Shown: positions 43,437 to 52,983 of the stretch, piece by piece
Layout: every line of letters starts with the position of its first letter
How positions within the stretch are numbered: position 1 is the stretch's first letter
DNA from: Prochlorococcus sp. AG-363-O15
Lineage (GTDB): Bacteria > Cyanobacteriota > Cyanobacteriia > PCC-6307 > Cyanobiaceae
Assembly: GCA_003278255.1 (NCBI GenBank)
Contig: QCFZ01000006.1
Span: forward strand, 1-64,000
Reading direction: 5' to 3'
Length of the DNA stretch: 64,000 nt
The notes under the pieces: model-generated
What the model was told of the DNA's origin: nothing
The model's input: only the letters and a program-made list of their open reading frames with translations
Database searches by the model: none
Translations under genes and position numbers: made by a program

Positions 43437-45425
43437 ATGACTGATTCTCCTTCGGAAAAGTTATTTCAAAAGAATTGGAATGCACTAATTCGTAGCTATC
43501 CAGAAAAGATAGAGCAGATTCGTATAGATACTGCTAAAAGAATTAGAGATAGCCATTACGAGAGTCTTCAACAAGGTAATAGATGGGTTCCAGGAGAATA
43601 CACAATTCGTTGCCCTGAAATCATTGCTCATAAAACAGATTTTATTGATAGATATCGCGATGTTTCTAGTCAGTTTGTTTTAGATGGCCAGTCAATAAAG
43701 CAATATTTTGATGTTCCAGGGGGAGACCCTCATCTATTGCAAAATATTGTCAGTCTTTATGAGGCTATTCCTGATGAATTTAAGACCAACACAGTTAGTG
43801 GACTTGGAGGAAAAACTGGTTTTCATCCTTATTTTATTGTCGTAAGGAATCCAGGGTGTGGAATAGAACTCCAACATTGGCTAAAGATTTTAGATGTTAA
43901 ACGACTTCTTGTTGCTGTTCCTACTTGGACTCATCTTGTGGCAAGTTTTTGGTTTGCAGATTGGGTAAAGATTTGGAGTTCTTTCGGGAAAGATAAAATC
44001 ACTATTGGAAGATATAGCACTGTTTCAAAAGTCAGCTCATTAATGGCTGTCCAAGGTCTTACTGTATGTGATTTTTCATTGTTATATGATAGTGCCACAG
44101 ATATTGAGGTAGAAGGGGAGGAGGTTGTAGATCCCTCATTAAGATTAAATATTGAGAACCTTTCTTCACAACTACAAAGAGCAATTAATTATCTAGGCTT
44201 TACACTTGATGAATATAATATGATTTTAAATACTGTTGGATCTTTATGTTCTTCACCAAAGATTTATAGAGCACCCTCTGATTCTCTTGGTGGGCAATGT
44301 GTTGTAGTTGGAAGTGGTCCGAGTTTAGATGACTCATTACATCATCTAAAAGAACTTCAAAAAAACCATACGATAATCTCTTGTGCTTCTAATTTTAGAA
44401 CATTACTTGCTAATGGAATCAGGGTAGATGTTCTTGTACTTCTAGAAAGAGCTCTTTATAACTATGAGCAATATAAGGCCTGTCTCGATGATTACCCATC
44501 TCCAAATACAATTTTAGTAGCATCTACAACTTGTGCACCTGAGATCCATAAACTTTTTCAGGATCGTGTTGTTTTTTATAGGCCAGCTTTAACACCTTTA
44601 TCTATATTTTCTATGTCACCGAAAGAAACTTTGTTTTTTGAGGGCCCACAAACAATTAATGCTGGTATTAGTCTGGCATATTCCTTAGGGGCAGATTCAA
44701 TATTATTAGTGGGTGTAGATTTGGGTACAGTTAGCAAGTCTAAGGCTAGGTCTGAACAAGCTTTAGGTGATAGTCCAAGAGAATTTGATACTGAATATCC
44801 TGGCAATAGAGGTGAAAATGTATTTACTAATAGATCATTATTAGATGGCGCTCAGGCAGTTGAATTTTGTATTGACACTTATGAAACATTAAATTCATCC
44901 ACTAAAATCTGGAACTCTGGATGTGGAATAAAAATCAGAAAGGTACCATATATATCTTTAAATGATTATTCCCAGGAATATTCTGCGAATGCTACTTTTT
45001 TAGATATTAAATCTTGGGTAGACAAATTACACTCTTACTCATATACAGATTTAGACTTACTTTGGAATTCTAAGAAACTAAGGTTAGAGAGTAGTCTACT
45101 AATAAATTCTCTAATGGATGCTGTCAATTCATCTGAGCCTTGGTATCCAGATAAAATGTTAGCTATTGGTAATTTGCTGCATTTAGACTGCCCTATTCAA
45201 AAACAAATTCCAAGAAGAATTATTCGTGGAGGTATCTTGAAGTTGGTTTTCGGAATTAATCGACAAATTATTTATATGTCTAATCACAAAGTAGCTCAAC
45301 AAGAGTATTTAGAATATTCTCTAGATGTTTTACGGAACCTCTTTAACATACTGCAGGGCGAAATCTACGCTTTGTGTGACCACATCGACACTTCAATTTT
45401 TACAACTACAACTGATGGAATTTGA
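43437..45425 (+). CDS. Maf/DUF115-type putative nonulosonic-acid glycosyltransferase, copy 1
   Basis: CVVVGSGPSLDDSLHHL, VDVLVLLER, GPQTINAGISLAYSLGADSILLVGVDLG; 662 aa. Confidence 0.82.
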   Translation: MTDSPSEKLFQKNWNALIRSYPEKIEQIRIDTAKRIRDSHYESLQQGNRWVPGEYTIRCPEIIAHKTDFIDRYRDVSSQFVLDGQSIKQYFDVPGGDPHLLQNIVSLYEAIPDEFKTNTVSGLGGKTGFHPYFIVVRNPGCGIELQHWLKILDVKRLLVAVPTWTHLVASFWFADWVKIWSSFGKDKITIGRYSTVSKVSSLMAVQGLTVCDFSLLYDSATDIEVEGEEVVDPSLRLNIENLSSQLQRAINYLGFTLDEYNMILNTVGSLCSSPKIYRAPSDSLGGQCVVVGSGPSLDDSLHHLKELQKNHTIISCASNFRTLLANGIRVDVLVLLERALYNYEQYKACLDDYPSPNTILVASTTCAPEIHKLFQDRVVFYRPALTPLSIFSMSPKETLFFEGPQTINAGISLAYSLGADSILLVGVDLGTVSKSKARSEQALGDSPREFDTEYPGNRGENVFTNRSLLDGAQAVEFCIDTYETLNSSTKIWNSGCGIKIRKVPYISLNDYSQEYSANATFLDIKSWVDKLHSYSYTDLDLLWNSKKLRLESSLLINSLMDAVNSSEPWYPDKMLAIGNLLHLDCPIQKQIPRRIIRGGILKLVFGINRQIIYMSNHKVAQQEYLEYSLDVLRNLFNILQGEIYALCDHIDTSIFTTTTDGI

Positions 45426-47445
45426 CAAGCTTTTTCAACAAAATATTGCACAACTGCAGGGAATTTCCTCTGCTTTAGCAGAGAATCTTTTGCTTTATAA
45501 AGACAGGGTTACAATTGAAAAGTCATCTAATGGTTTGGTGGTTATTTGTGATGGTGAAATAATTAGTTCTAATATTGAACGCGATATAGCTGAAAGTCTG
45601 GGAGCGCAATTACAAAATCCTGATGGCATATCATTGCCTTTAATATCGCAGCCAGGATTGCCTGATGAAACACCTGGGGAGATAGTATCGAATGCAATTC
45701 ATAGTAGACAACAAATCTTATTGCAAAGCTTAGTCCTAGATGCTCCAGAGAAGAAAAAGATACCTAGTTCGCGTTCAAATTATAAGACATGTATGTTATT
45801 AGGATCACTAGCTATTGTACCACTTTTAGATATAGTTATTGCTAAAAAAATACCCGCAAAGACTATTATATTAGTTGAGTCTAACTTGTCATTGCTAGCA
45901 GCAGTTTTACATTTGTATAATTTTAGTGAAAAGCTTTTGCAACTGAAATCAAAAGGATTTGGATTTCATTTCATATATGAAGAAAACTATGCGAATTTGC
46001 GCAAAAGAATACTTGAAAGGCTTACTAATAGTTTGCTTATTTCATTGCATGGAATGCAAATTTTAAGATCACCTAATATTCGCAGTGAATTATTATCTTT
46101 AAGATCCTGGCTTCATTCTCCAGATGAACTTCCTTCTGCTGTCACAGGAATACTGGGTTTCACAACTGATGAACTTAATCAATCAATTAATACTCTTTCT
46201 TCCTTAAAAGTTGCTAAGGATGGTGTTATTAATTTGATCGATTATTCTTCCCGAATTGATCAGAAATTGCCTATTGTCATTGTTGCAAGCGGACCTTCCT
46301 TAGATGACTCAATCGAAGTCTTATCGAAGATACAAAATAATGTGATTGTTGTCTCCTGTGGTAGTTCATTAGGCTCACTCATTAGAGCTGGTATTAAGGT
46401 TGACTACACAGTGATTTTGGAAAGAAATGCAGAAACCTATTATTCTCTAATTGAACTAGTTAAAGAATATCCTGAAATCCAGAAAATCTCTCTTTTGTCC
46501 TCTGTAACTGTTGACCCACGAATTCCTGGCTTGTTTCAGAAGACAATTTTCTTTTCTCGACCATATTCTGTCACTACGGCTATATTTCCCTTTCTTAAAA
46601 AATCTATCTTACCAATAGCGGGACCTCAAGTTGTTAATGCTGCGTTAGAGATATTTTTAATACTTAAGGCTAAATCCATTGTTTTACTGGGATGTGATTT
46701 GTCCTCGTCAAAACAAAAACAGTCCCGATCAATTAATTCATATGGATTGGAAGTAAGAAAACTATCTATTCCTGATCGAGGTTCTGAAGGTAGAACAGTA
46801 TTTACGAGTCCAGATTTACTATATGTGCGTTCAAAAATCGAATCGGTACTTATGAACAATGATCTTTCTGGAGATTCGAATGTTTATAGAATAGGAGAGG
46901 GACTACCTATTAAAAATACTATTCAAATTGACTCCTTGGCTCTTCAAGAACTTGTTCAGCCAAATAAGAATGATATACAAGTTAATTCTTTAAATGAAGA
47001 TTATGTGAAATCAATACAAACTCCAATAGACTTCAAAGAACAACTTAATAATCTACATAATTGCCTGGCTTTAGCTAATGACTATATTGCAAATTTTGAA
47101 AATAGTCTTGAGTTAGCAGAAGAATGGGATGACAAACTATATTGCGAAATATCGACTTATGTGTCTAGATATCGCTATACATTTTCTAATAAAAATGTTC
47201 CCTATACATTCTTTACCCCATTATTTTTCTATGCTTGTCAATCATTATATGTTTCTGATTCGGCCGATTCTTTTAAGAAGTCTTTAGTGCAAACTAAGAC
47301 TAATATTAAAAGGTCACACGAATATTTTAAATGTCTATTTCAGCTATTAATTGAGATCGCAGAGTCTGATTATCCAGACCTCTATTGCGATAAAGGCTAT
47401 TTAGAGCATCGTTCAAGATTAACACTCTCTAGAATAATAAGTTGA
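45415..47445 (+). CDS. Maf/DUF115-type putative nonulosonic-acid glycosyltransferase, copy 2 (start set at internal ATG)
   Basis: IVIVASGPSLDDSIEVL, VDYTVILER, GPQVVNAALEIFLILKAKSIVLLGCDLS; 11-nt overlap with copy 1. Confidence 0.8.
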   Translation: MEFDKLFQQNIAQLQGISSALAENLLLYKDRVTIEKSSNGLVVICDGEIISSNIERDIAESLGAQLQNPDGISLPLISQPGLPDETPGEIVSNAIHSRQQILLQSLVLDAPEKKKIPSSRSNYKTCMLLGSLAIVPLLDIVIAKKIPAKTIILVESNLSLLAAVLHLYNFSEKLLQLKSKGFGFHFIYEENYANLRKRILERLTNSLLISLHGMQILRSPNIRSELLSLRSWLHSPDELPSAVTGILGFTTDELNQSINTLSSLKVAKDGVINLIDYSSRIDQKLPIVIVASGPSLDDSIEVLSKIQNNVIVVSCGSSLGSLIRAGIKVDYTVILERNAETYYSLIELVKEYPEIQKISLLSSVTVDPRIPGLFQKTIFFSRPYSVTTAIFPFLKKSILPIAGPQVVNAALEIFLILKAKSIVLLGCDLSSSKQKQSRSINSYGLEVRKLSIPDRGSEGRTVFTSPDLLYVRSKIESVLMNNDLSGDSNVYRIGEGLPIKNTIQIDSLALQELVQPNKNDIQVNSLNEDYVKSIQTPIDFKEQLNNLHNCLALANDYIANFENSLELAEEWDDKLYCEISTYVSRYRYTFSNKNVPYTFFTPLFFYACQSLYVSDSADSFKKSLVQTKTNIKRSHEYFKCLFQLLIEIAESDYPDLYCDKGYLEHRSRLTLSRIIS

Positions 47446-47447
47446 TA

Positions 47448-48686
47448 TTATTCTATAATTCTCTTCTTAGAAATTTGTGAATTAATTAAATCCCCCCATT
47501 GCTTCATTGAATTCGCTAAATAGAATTCTTTGCGTAAACTATTCCTTTGAGTGGATTCTTGTCTGAGATTAGTTTTCACTATTTCTATCATTTTATTTTG
47601 ATTATCTAAATCAACCCAAATAACATTCTTATCGGATTCCACTATACCAGAGGTTGCTTCTGTTTTGTTAACACATAATCGTGCTCCGGAACTTGCAGCC
47701 TCAAAAAGACTCCAACTAGTTACATAAGGTCTTGTAAAATAGCAATGTAAATTACTTCTTTGAAGCAATAATTTATAATGAGCATATGGCATTAGGCCGG
47801 AAAATATGATTCTTTCTTGCCCAAGGAAATCGCCATGTTTTTCTAAAATATATTTTTTCCAACTACCATTGATGTTAGGAGCATCATAGCTATATGCTCT
47901 TCTATCACGCCCTGCAATAATTACTTTAAGATTGTCGAATTCTTGAACACATTCAATCGCCATATTTAGAAATTCTGGAAACCCTCTTAATGTCTCCATA
48001 CCTCTAGTGGCATAACTGAGTATTTTTTCTTTTGGTTGAATTATAATATCCTTATCATTTTCTTCACCTCGAATACGTATACTCCTTTGATCTATCGTTT
48101 TATCAATATTAAAAAAGTTTTGATCAATTCCATCGAAAATAATTTTTAGTTTGTGATGATAAACATTAGGAAATTGTTTTTTTTGCCATTGAGTAGGTAC
48201 GACACCTATATCACAGGAATTTAGTTCTTCTAATATTGGGAGATTTCTTGTCCTAGTAGCTAATTTTTGATTTAATTGGAAATCTACCATAAGCCATTTT
48301 GCCGTTTCGGGTTTGAAGTACCATTCAAAAAAACCTATATGAATAGAATGTGGGATTAAATCTTTAATAAATAGACCCAAGCCCATACCTGCATGAGAAA
48401 TTATTATTTCTGGATTCAGTCCATCTAAGATTAAGCCATGTAATTCTCTGATAACTGCCTGCCCACTAAGAACCGCTTTTTCAGTGGCTATTAGATAATG
48501 ATGTGTCTGTGGATTTGCATTTCTATGTAATTCAAAATGTTTGATTTCAACACCTTTTATTGGCTCTTTAGAAGCATCCTCTCTATTTGTTAAGAAAATA
48601 ACTCTATGATTCCCTGTTTTTCCTAAAGCAGCAGCTAAATGCTTGAATTGTGCAGGGTAGTTGTGGTGGATGAATACTATGTCCAT
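47448..48686 (-). CDS. Glycosyltransferase (GT4-like)
   Basis: MDIVFIHHNYPAQFKHLAAAL; MLSYATRGMETLRGFPEFL-like region (SYATRGMETLRGFPEF); C-terminal FEAASSGARL. Confidence 0.8.
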   Translation of the reverse strand: MDIVFIHHNYPAQFKHLAAALGKTGNHRVIFLTNREDASKEPIKGVEIKHFELHRNANPQTHHYLIATEKAVLSGQAVIRELHGLILDGLNPEIIISHAGMGLGLFIKDLIPHSIHIGFFEWYFKPETAKWLMVDFQLNQKLATRTRNLPILEELNSCDIGVVPTQWQKKQFPNVYHHKLKIIFDGIDQNFFNIDKTIDQRSIRIRGEENDKDIIIQPKEKILSYATRGMETLRGFPEFLNMAIECVQEFDNLKVIIAGRDRRAYSYDAPNINGSWKKYILEKHGDFLGQERIIFSGLMPYAHYKLLLQRSNLHCYFTRPYVTSWSLFEAASSGARLCVNKTEATSGIVESDKNVIWVDLDNQNKMIEIVKTNLRQESTQRNSLRKEFYLANSMKQWGDLINSQISKKRIIE

Positions 48687-48729
48687 GTTTCAATCATGAC
48701 AGTTCTAGATTTTTAGGCATTCTGACTGA

Positions 48730-49977
48730 ATGAGGGTACTTTTCGTTCATCAGGGATTCCCTGGACAATATCGTCACATCCTTCGTGCCTTGGCATCACA
48801 AGGAGGGAATCAGTTAGTGGGTATGGGTATTAATCCATTGAATGAAAAACTCCCCTCACAGGTGACATATGTCAGATATCAGTTGAATCGTGGCTCTAGC
48901 CAACAAGTGCATCCTTGGGCGGTCGAAACTGAATCTAAAGTTATTCGTGGAGAAGCTTGTGCCCATGCTGCTTGTCGATTACAAAAAGAGGGTTTCATTC
49001 CCGATTTAATTTGTGCTCACCCTGGCTGGGGAGAAGCACTTTATTTAAAGGATATTTGGCCAAAAATCCCATTGCTGAGCTATCAAGAATTCTTTTATCA
49101 TGCCAAAGGATTTGATTTAGATTTTGATAATGAGATACAGAAAAGTACAGAGTGGCCTGATTGTGCAAAATTGCGTATGAAGAATGCTAATCCATTGCTT
49201 ATGTTAAATTCAAGTGATTGGAATATTTGTCCTACTTATTTTCAACGCAGTACCTTCCCGTCGGAATTTCATAACAAAATAAGTGTTATTCATGATGGAA
49301 TTGATATAAATATTGCTAATCCTGATAACCCTCCTCAATCTTTGATTCTTTCTGATCAAAGTAAATTTTTTCTGGGAGAAAAAATAATTACGTTTGTCAA
49401 TCGACGCATTGAACCATATAGGGGCTGTCATACTTTTATAAGATCAATTCCATTGATTCAGAAAATTTCTCCTGATATAAAGATAGTAATAGTGGGAGGG
49501 TTTGAAGGCGCTAGTTATGGAAGTATGCCTGCAGTTGGAACATGGAAAGATCAGTTCCTAAGAGAAATAGAGGGCCAATATGACCCTTCTTGTGTATATT
49601 TTACTGGTAATTTGGATTATTCTTCTTTCATCAAACTTTTAAAGTTATCCTCTTGCCATGTTTATCTTACATATCCTTTTGTATTGAGTTGGAGTCTTTT
49701 GGAGGCAATGAGTATAGCTTTGCCAATCGTTGGTTCATCTACAGCGCCAGTGCAAGAAGTAATACGTGATGGATATAATGGCTTGCTTGTTGATTTTTTC
49801 TCTCCTAATGAATTAGCGGAGGCAATATCTGATCTTGTTAAGAATCGAGATCTAGCGAATAAACTTGGCCAAGCTGCACGTCAGACAATATTAGAACGCT
49901 ATACAATTCAAAGATGTGTTCCATTGCATTTGAATTTAATGCAATTAGTAGCCAATAGAGTGCTTCCAGGGATGTAA
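48730..49977 (+). CDS. Glycosyltransferase (GT4-like)
   Basis: MRVLFVHQGFPGQYRHILRAL; INRRIEPYRGCHTFI-like region; LLEAMSIALPIVGSSTAPVQEVI. Confidence 0.87.
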   Translation: MRVLFVHQGFPGQYRHILRALASQGGNQLVGMGINPLNEKLPSQVTYVRYQLNRGSSQQVHPWAVETESKVIRGEACAHAACRLQKEGFIPDLICAHPGWGEALYLKDIWPKIPLLSYQEFFYHAKGFDLDFDNEIQKSTEWPDCAKLRMKNANPLLMLNSSDWNICPTYFQRSTFPSEFHNKISVIHDGIDINIANPDNPPQSLILSDQSKFFLGEKIITFVNRRIEPYRGCHTFIRSIPLIQKISPDIKIVIVGGFEGASYGSMPAVGTWKDQFLREIEGQYDPSCVYFTGNLDYSSFIKLLKLSSCHVYLTYPFVLSWSLLEAMSIALPIVGSSTAPVQEVIRDGYNGLLVDFFSPNELAEAISDLVKNRDLANKLGQAARQTILERYTIQRCVPLHLNLMQLVANRVLPGM

Positions 49978-50025
49978 TGCATCATCATCTTGATTATTAT
50001 TTTGGTAATTGTCTTCATAACTCGA

Positions 50026-52983
50026 TTAAAGTTCACCTTGTTGTCCATAAAGAGCTGCATAACGGCCACCTTGTGCTATGAGTTCTTCATGACTGCCTTT
50101 TTCTGAAACTTTGCCTTGGTGCATCAAAATAATTTGATCTGCTCTTCTTACAGTGGTAAGTCTATGGGTAATAAAAAATACTGTTTTCCCTTTAAGTTGA
50201 TCTTGTAAGTTCCTACAAACAATTGCTTCAGTGTCATAGTCTAAAGCGCTAGTTGCTTCATCTAATACTAATAAGCTGGGGTTTTGAAGAAGTGTTCTTG
50301 CAATAGCAATTCTTTGCCTTTGCCCGCCACTAAGACCTGCTCCTCTTTCCCCTAATGCGGTTCCATATCCGTCAGGTAATTCCATGATGAATTCATGAGC
50401 GGCAGCTGCCTTGGCAACTTGAATAATTGACTCAGCATCTGCTTCTGGATTATTCATCGCTATGTTTTCTCTTATGGTTCCTTCAAATAAAAGGCAATCC
50501 TGAGGGACAATCCCAATTTGTTGACGAACACTCGACAAACTTACTTTTGCTATGTCATATCCATCTACAAGAATTCGACCTTCTTCAGGTTGATATAATC
50601 TAGGTAATAACTTCATTAATGTACTTTTACCACTTCCACTTTGGCCAACAATTCCGACAAAACTTCCTGCCGGTATATTTAAATCTACGTCATTGATTTG
50701 ATAAGGACCATTTTTTCCAAAGCGAAACTTTAAACTATCAAAACAGACTTCTCCTTTTATGGGTGGCAAGGAAATTTGGTCAGCATCTTGTTCATCAGAT
50801 TCAGGGATTTGGTCAACTATATCTGCAAGTCTTTCCATTGACAGGCCAACTTGTTGGAAACCTTGCCATAATCCAGAAAGACGAAGAATAGGCCCTGTTA
50901 CATAACTAGCAATAATCCTAAATGCTATTAATTTCCCAAGACTCATTTCCCCACCTATTACAAGGTATACACCTACCCATATAATTAGTAATGAGCTTAG
51001 TTGATTGAGAAAGTTTCCTATTTCACTTGCACTACTTCCTAATACAACACTTTTGAAACTTTCAGCAATTTGACCTGAGTATCTCTCTTGCCATCTCCAT
51101 CGTGAGTTCAGTTCGAAATGTTGTGCCTTTACAGTTTGAATGCCTCCTAAGGTTTCAATTAAATGACTTTGGGTTCTTGCAGCATATTGTGCACGCCGAC
51201 GAATAAGACTTCTATATAAAGGTGCAATAAATAGCACCATAATTATATATATTGGTATTGTTCCCAGCGCAATGGCTGTTAATAGTGGGCTATAAAGCAA
51301 CATGATTACTATGTAAATAGTTGCAAATAGCAGATCTAGAGCACTAGTTATTGCGGTTCCTGTTAAGAATCCACGAAGATTGCCTAATTCACTTAGCCTT
51401 TGAGAAAGTTCTCCAACAGGACGTTTTTCAAAAAAGCTCAGTGGCAACCTTAGAAGTTTGTCTATAACCTGACTGCCTAAAAGCAAATCCATACGATCTG
51501 TAGTATCAATCAAAAGCCAAGTTCTTACTGCTGTAAGTAGCCCTTGAAATAGTGCAGCTACTACTAGAGTTGCACCTAACACTTGAAGTGCTGATATGTT
51601 GCTTTGACTAATAACCTTGTCAATAATTTGCTGTATTAATAATGGATTTGCTAATTGAAATAATTGAATAAATAATGATGCCAGTAAAACTTGTATTAGT
51701 GGCCAACGGAATCTTTTTAAAACCGGTGTAAACCAACTCCAACCAAATTCACGTTTTGGAGTATCTGCTAAACGTTTTAATAATATTACTTTTAAGCTTT
51801 CACCCCACAGATTCCTTGCTTCTTCTATTGGTAAATTTAACCAACCTTTTTCTGGATCTGCTATTAAAACAGATGATTTTCCGACTTCTGCGAGTAGAGA
51901 AAAATGTTGATCAGATTTAATAATAACAGGCAATTCTAATCTATTCAGTTGTTCAAATTTCACTTCTCCTACTTGAGTTTGTAGACCCATTGATTCGGCG
52001 AGTTGTCCCATGCCATGTATAGGAACTGAGCCACCTCTTTCAACTGCTCCTTCTAATAATTTTTCCAGAACATCTACAGGGCAAGGTGTGTCATATGCTC
52101 TTGCAACCATCCTCATTGTGGCAAGATTGGCTGCTACAGGACCTTTACCTTTAATAATTTTGAATCCTTGAATATCAAATTCATTGTTTGCCTCACGAAG
52201 GCCAAGAGACGTTAGGTCTAATTGTTGATTGGCATGCCATTTCTCTGGATTTTGTTTTGATAGGACTGATTGTTCTTGAGACAATTCTACTGAGTTATTG
52301 AATTGCTCTTGATCAACTGGATTCCAGTGCCAAAAACGCAATGGAATTTTGCTAATAGCTTTTAATACTGTTGCTTCTTCTTGCGTAATAACTCTACCAA
52401 CATGAATTTCATATCCATCTAATTCAGAACTTAAAAGTTGTTTACAGTTTTGAGAATCTGGCTGAATTTTATATGAATTTTGAATTTGCTTCAGTATCCA
52501 ATCTTGTTGATTTTGTGGGGGTGGATTGATTGACTGAAGAACAGATGAAAGTACAACTGCTCCCTCACATGGGCTAGATAAAGCCGATAGCCCTTCGAAT
52601 AATCCTGGATCAGTTTTGATGAGAGAAAGAATTAGCTCTATTGGCAGACTTATCAACTGGCAAGGTACGCGCGCGATTGCTGCTTCACAGGAGCCTTGTC
52701 GCAATAGATCAATGACTCCAACCATTCCTCCAGCTTCAACTCGGCCAACAGTAAAAAGTTCTTTTTTGAAAGGATCTCGGGCAAGTAGCCTTAAAGCTCC
52801 TTGTAAGATAATGAATGCATGAGTTTCAAGAACGCCTGCTCGCAATAAAGTTTGTCCTTGTGTGAGAGATTTTTCTTCGGCGGCTTCCGCCAACAAAAGT
52901 AAGCTTTCTGGTTGAGCCTTTTTCAAAGCTCTCACATTGCTCAAAAATTCAAGTAGTCCTTTTTTCTGTGGTGTTGTTGTCAT
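50026..52983 (-). CDS. Type I secretion ABC exporter: CNB-like + C39-like (Cys-less) + TM + ATPase
   Basis: N-terminal CNB-like region; C39-like region GPVAANLATM...QHFSLLAEV; Walker A GQSGSGKST; LSGGQRQRIAIARTLL. Confidence 0.92.
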   Translation of the reverse strand: MTTTPQKKGLLEFLSNVRALKKAQPESLLLLAEAAEEKSLTQGQTLLRAGVLETHAFIILQGALRLLARDPFKKELFTVGRVEAGGMVGVIDLLRQGSCEAAIARVPCQLISLPIELILSLIKTDPGLFEGLSALSSPCEGAVVLSSVLQSINPPPQNQQDWILKQIQNSYKIQPDSQNCKQLLSSELDGYEIHVGRVITQEEATVLKAISKIPLRFWHWNPVDQEQFNNSVELSQEQSVLSKQNPEKWHANQQLDLTSLGLREANNEFDIQGFKIIKGKGPVAANLATMRMVARAYDTPCPVDVLEKLLEGAVERGGSVPIHGMGQLAESMGLQTQVGEVKFEQLNRLELPVIIKSDQHFSLLAEVGKSSVLIADPEKGWLNLPIEEARNLWGESLKVILLKRLADTPKREFGWSWFTPVLKRFRWPLIQVLLASLFIQLFQLANPLLIQQIIDKVISQSNISALQVLGATLVVAALFQGLLTAVRTWLLIDTTDRMDLLLGSQVIDKLLRLPLSFFEKRPVGELSQRLSELGNLRGFLTGTAITSALDLLFATIYIVIMLLYSPLLTAIALGTIPIYIIMVLFIAPLYRSLIRRRAQYAARTQSHLIETLGGIQTVKAQHFELNSRWRWQERYSGQIAESFKSVVLGSSASEIGNFLNQLSSLLIIWVGVYLVIGGEMSLGKLIAFRIIASYVTGPILRLSGLWQGFQQVGLSMERLADIVDQIPESDEQDADQISLPPIKGEVCFDSLKFRFGKNGPYQINDVDLNIPAGSFVGIVGQSGSGKSTLMKLLPRLYQPEEGRILVDGYDIAKVSLSSVRQQIGIVPQDCLLFEGTIRENIAMNNPEADAESIIQVAKAAAAHEFIMELPDGYGTALGERGAGLSGGQRQRIAIARTLLQNPSLLVLDEATSALDYDTEAIVCRNLQDQLKGKTVFFITHRLTTVRRADQIILMHQGKVSEKGSHEELIAQGGRYAALYGQQGEL

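Noticed and set aside
45325-45414. 30-residue N-terminal extension of the second Maf-like ORF
   Set aside because: Overlaps the end of the first Maf-like gene; an ATG at 45415 with an 11-nt overlap is more plausible.
50026-52983. Possibility that this exporter is a lanthipeptide/prochlorosin transporter
   Set aside because: Its C39-like domain lacks the catalytic Cys motif, and no LanM-like gene or double-Gly leader peptides were seen nearby; HlyD plus RTX-like cargo fits a T1SS better.
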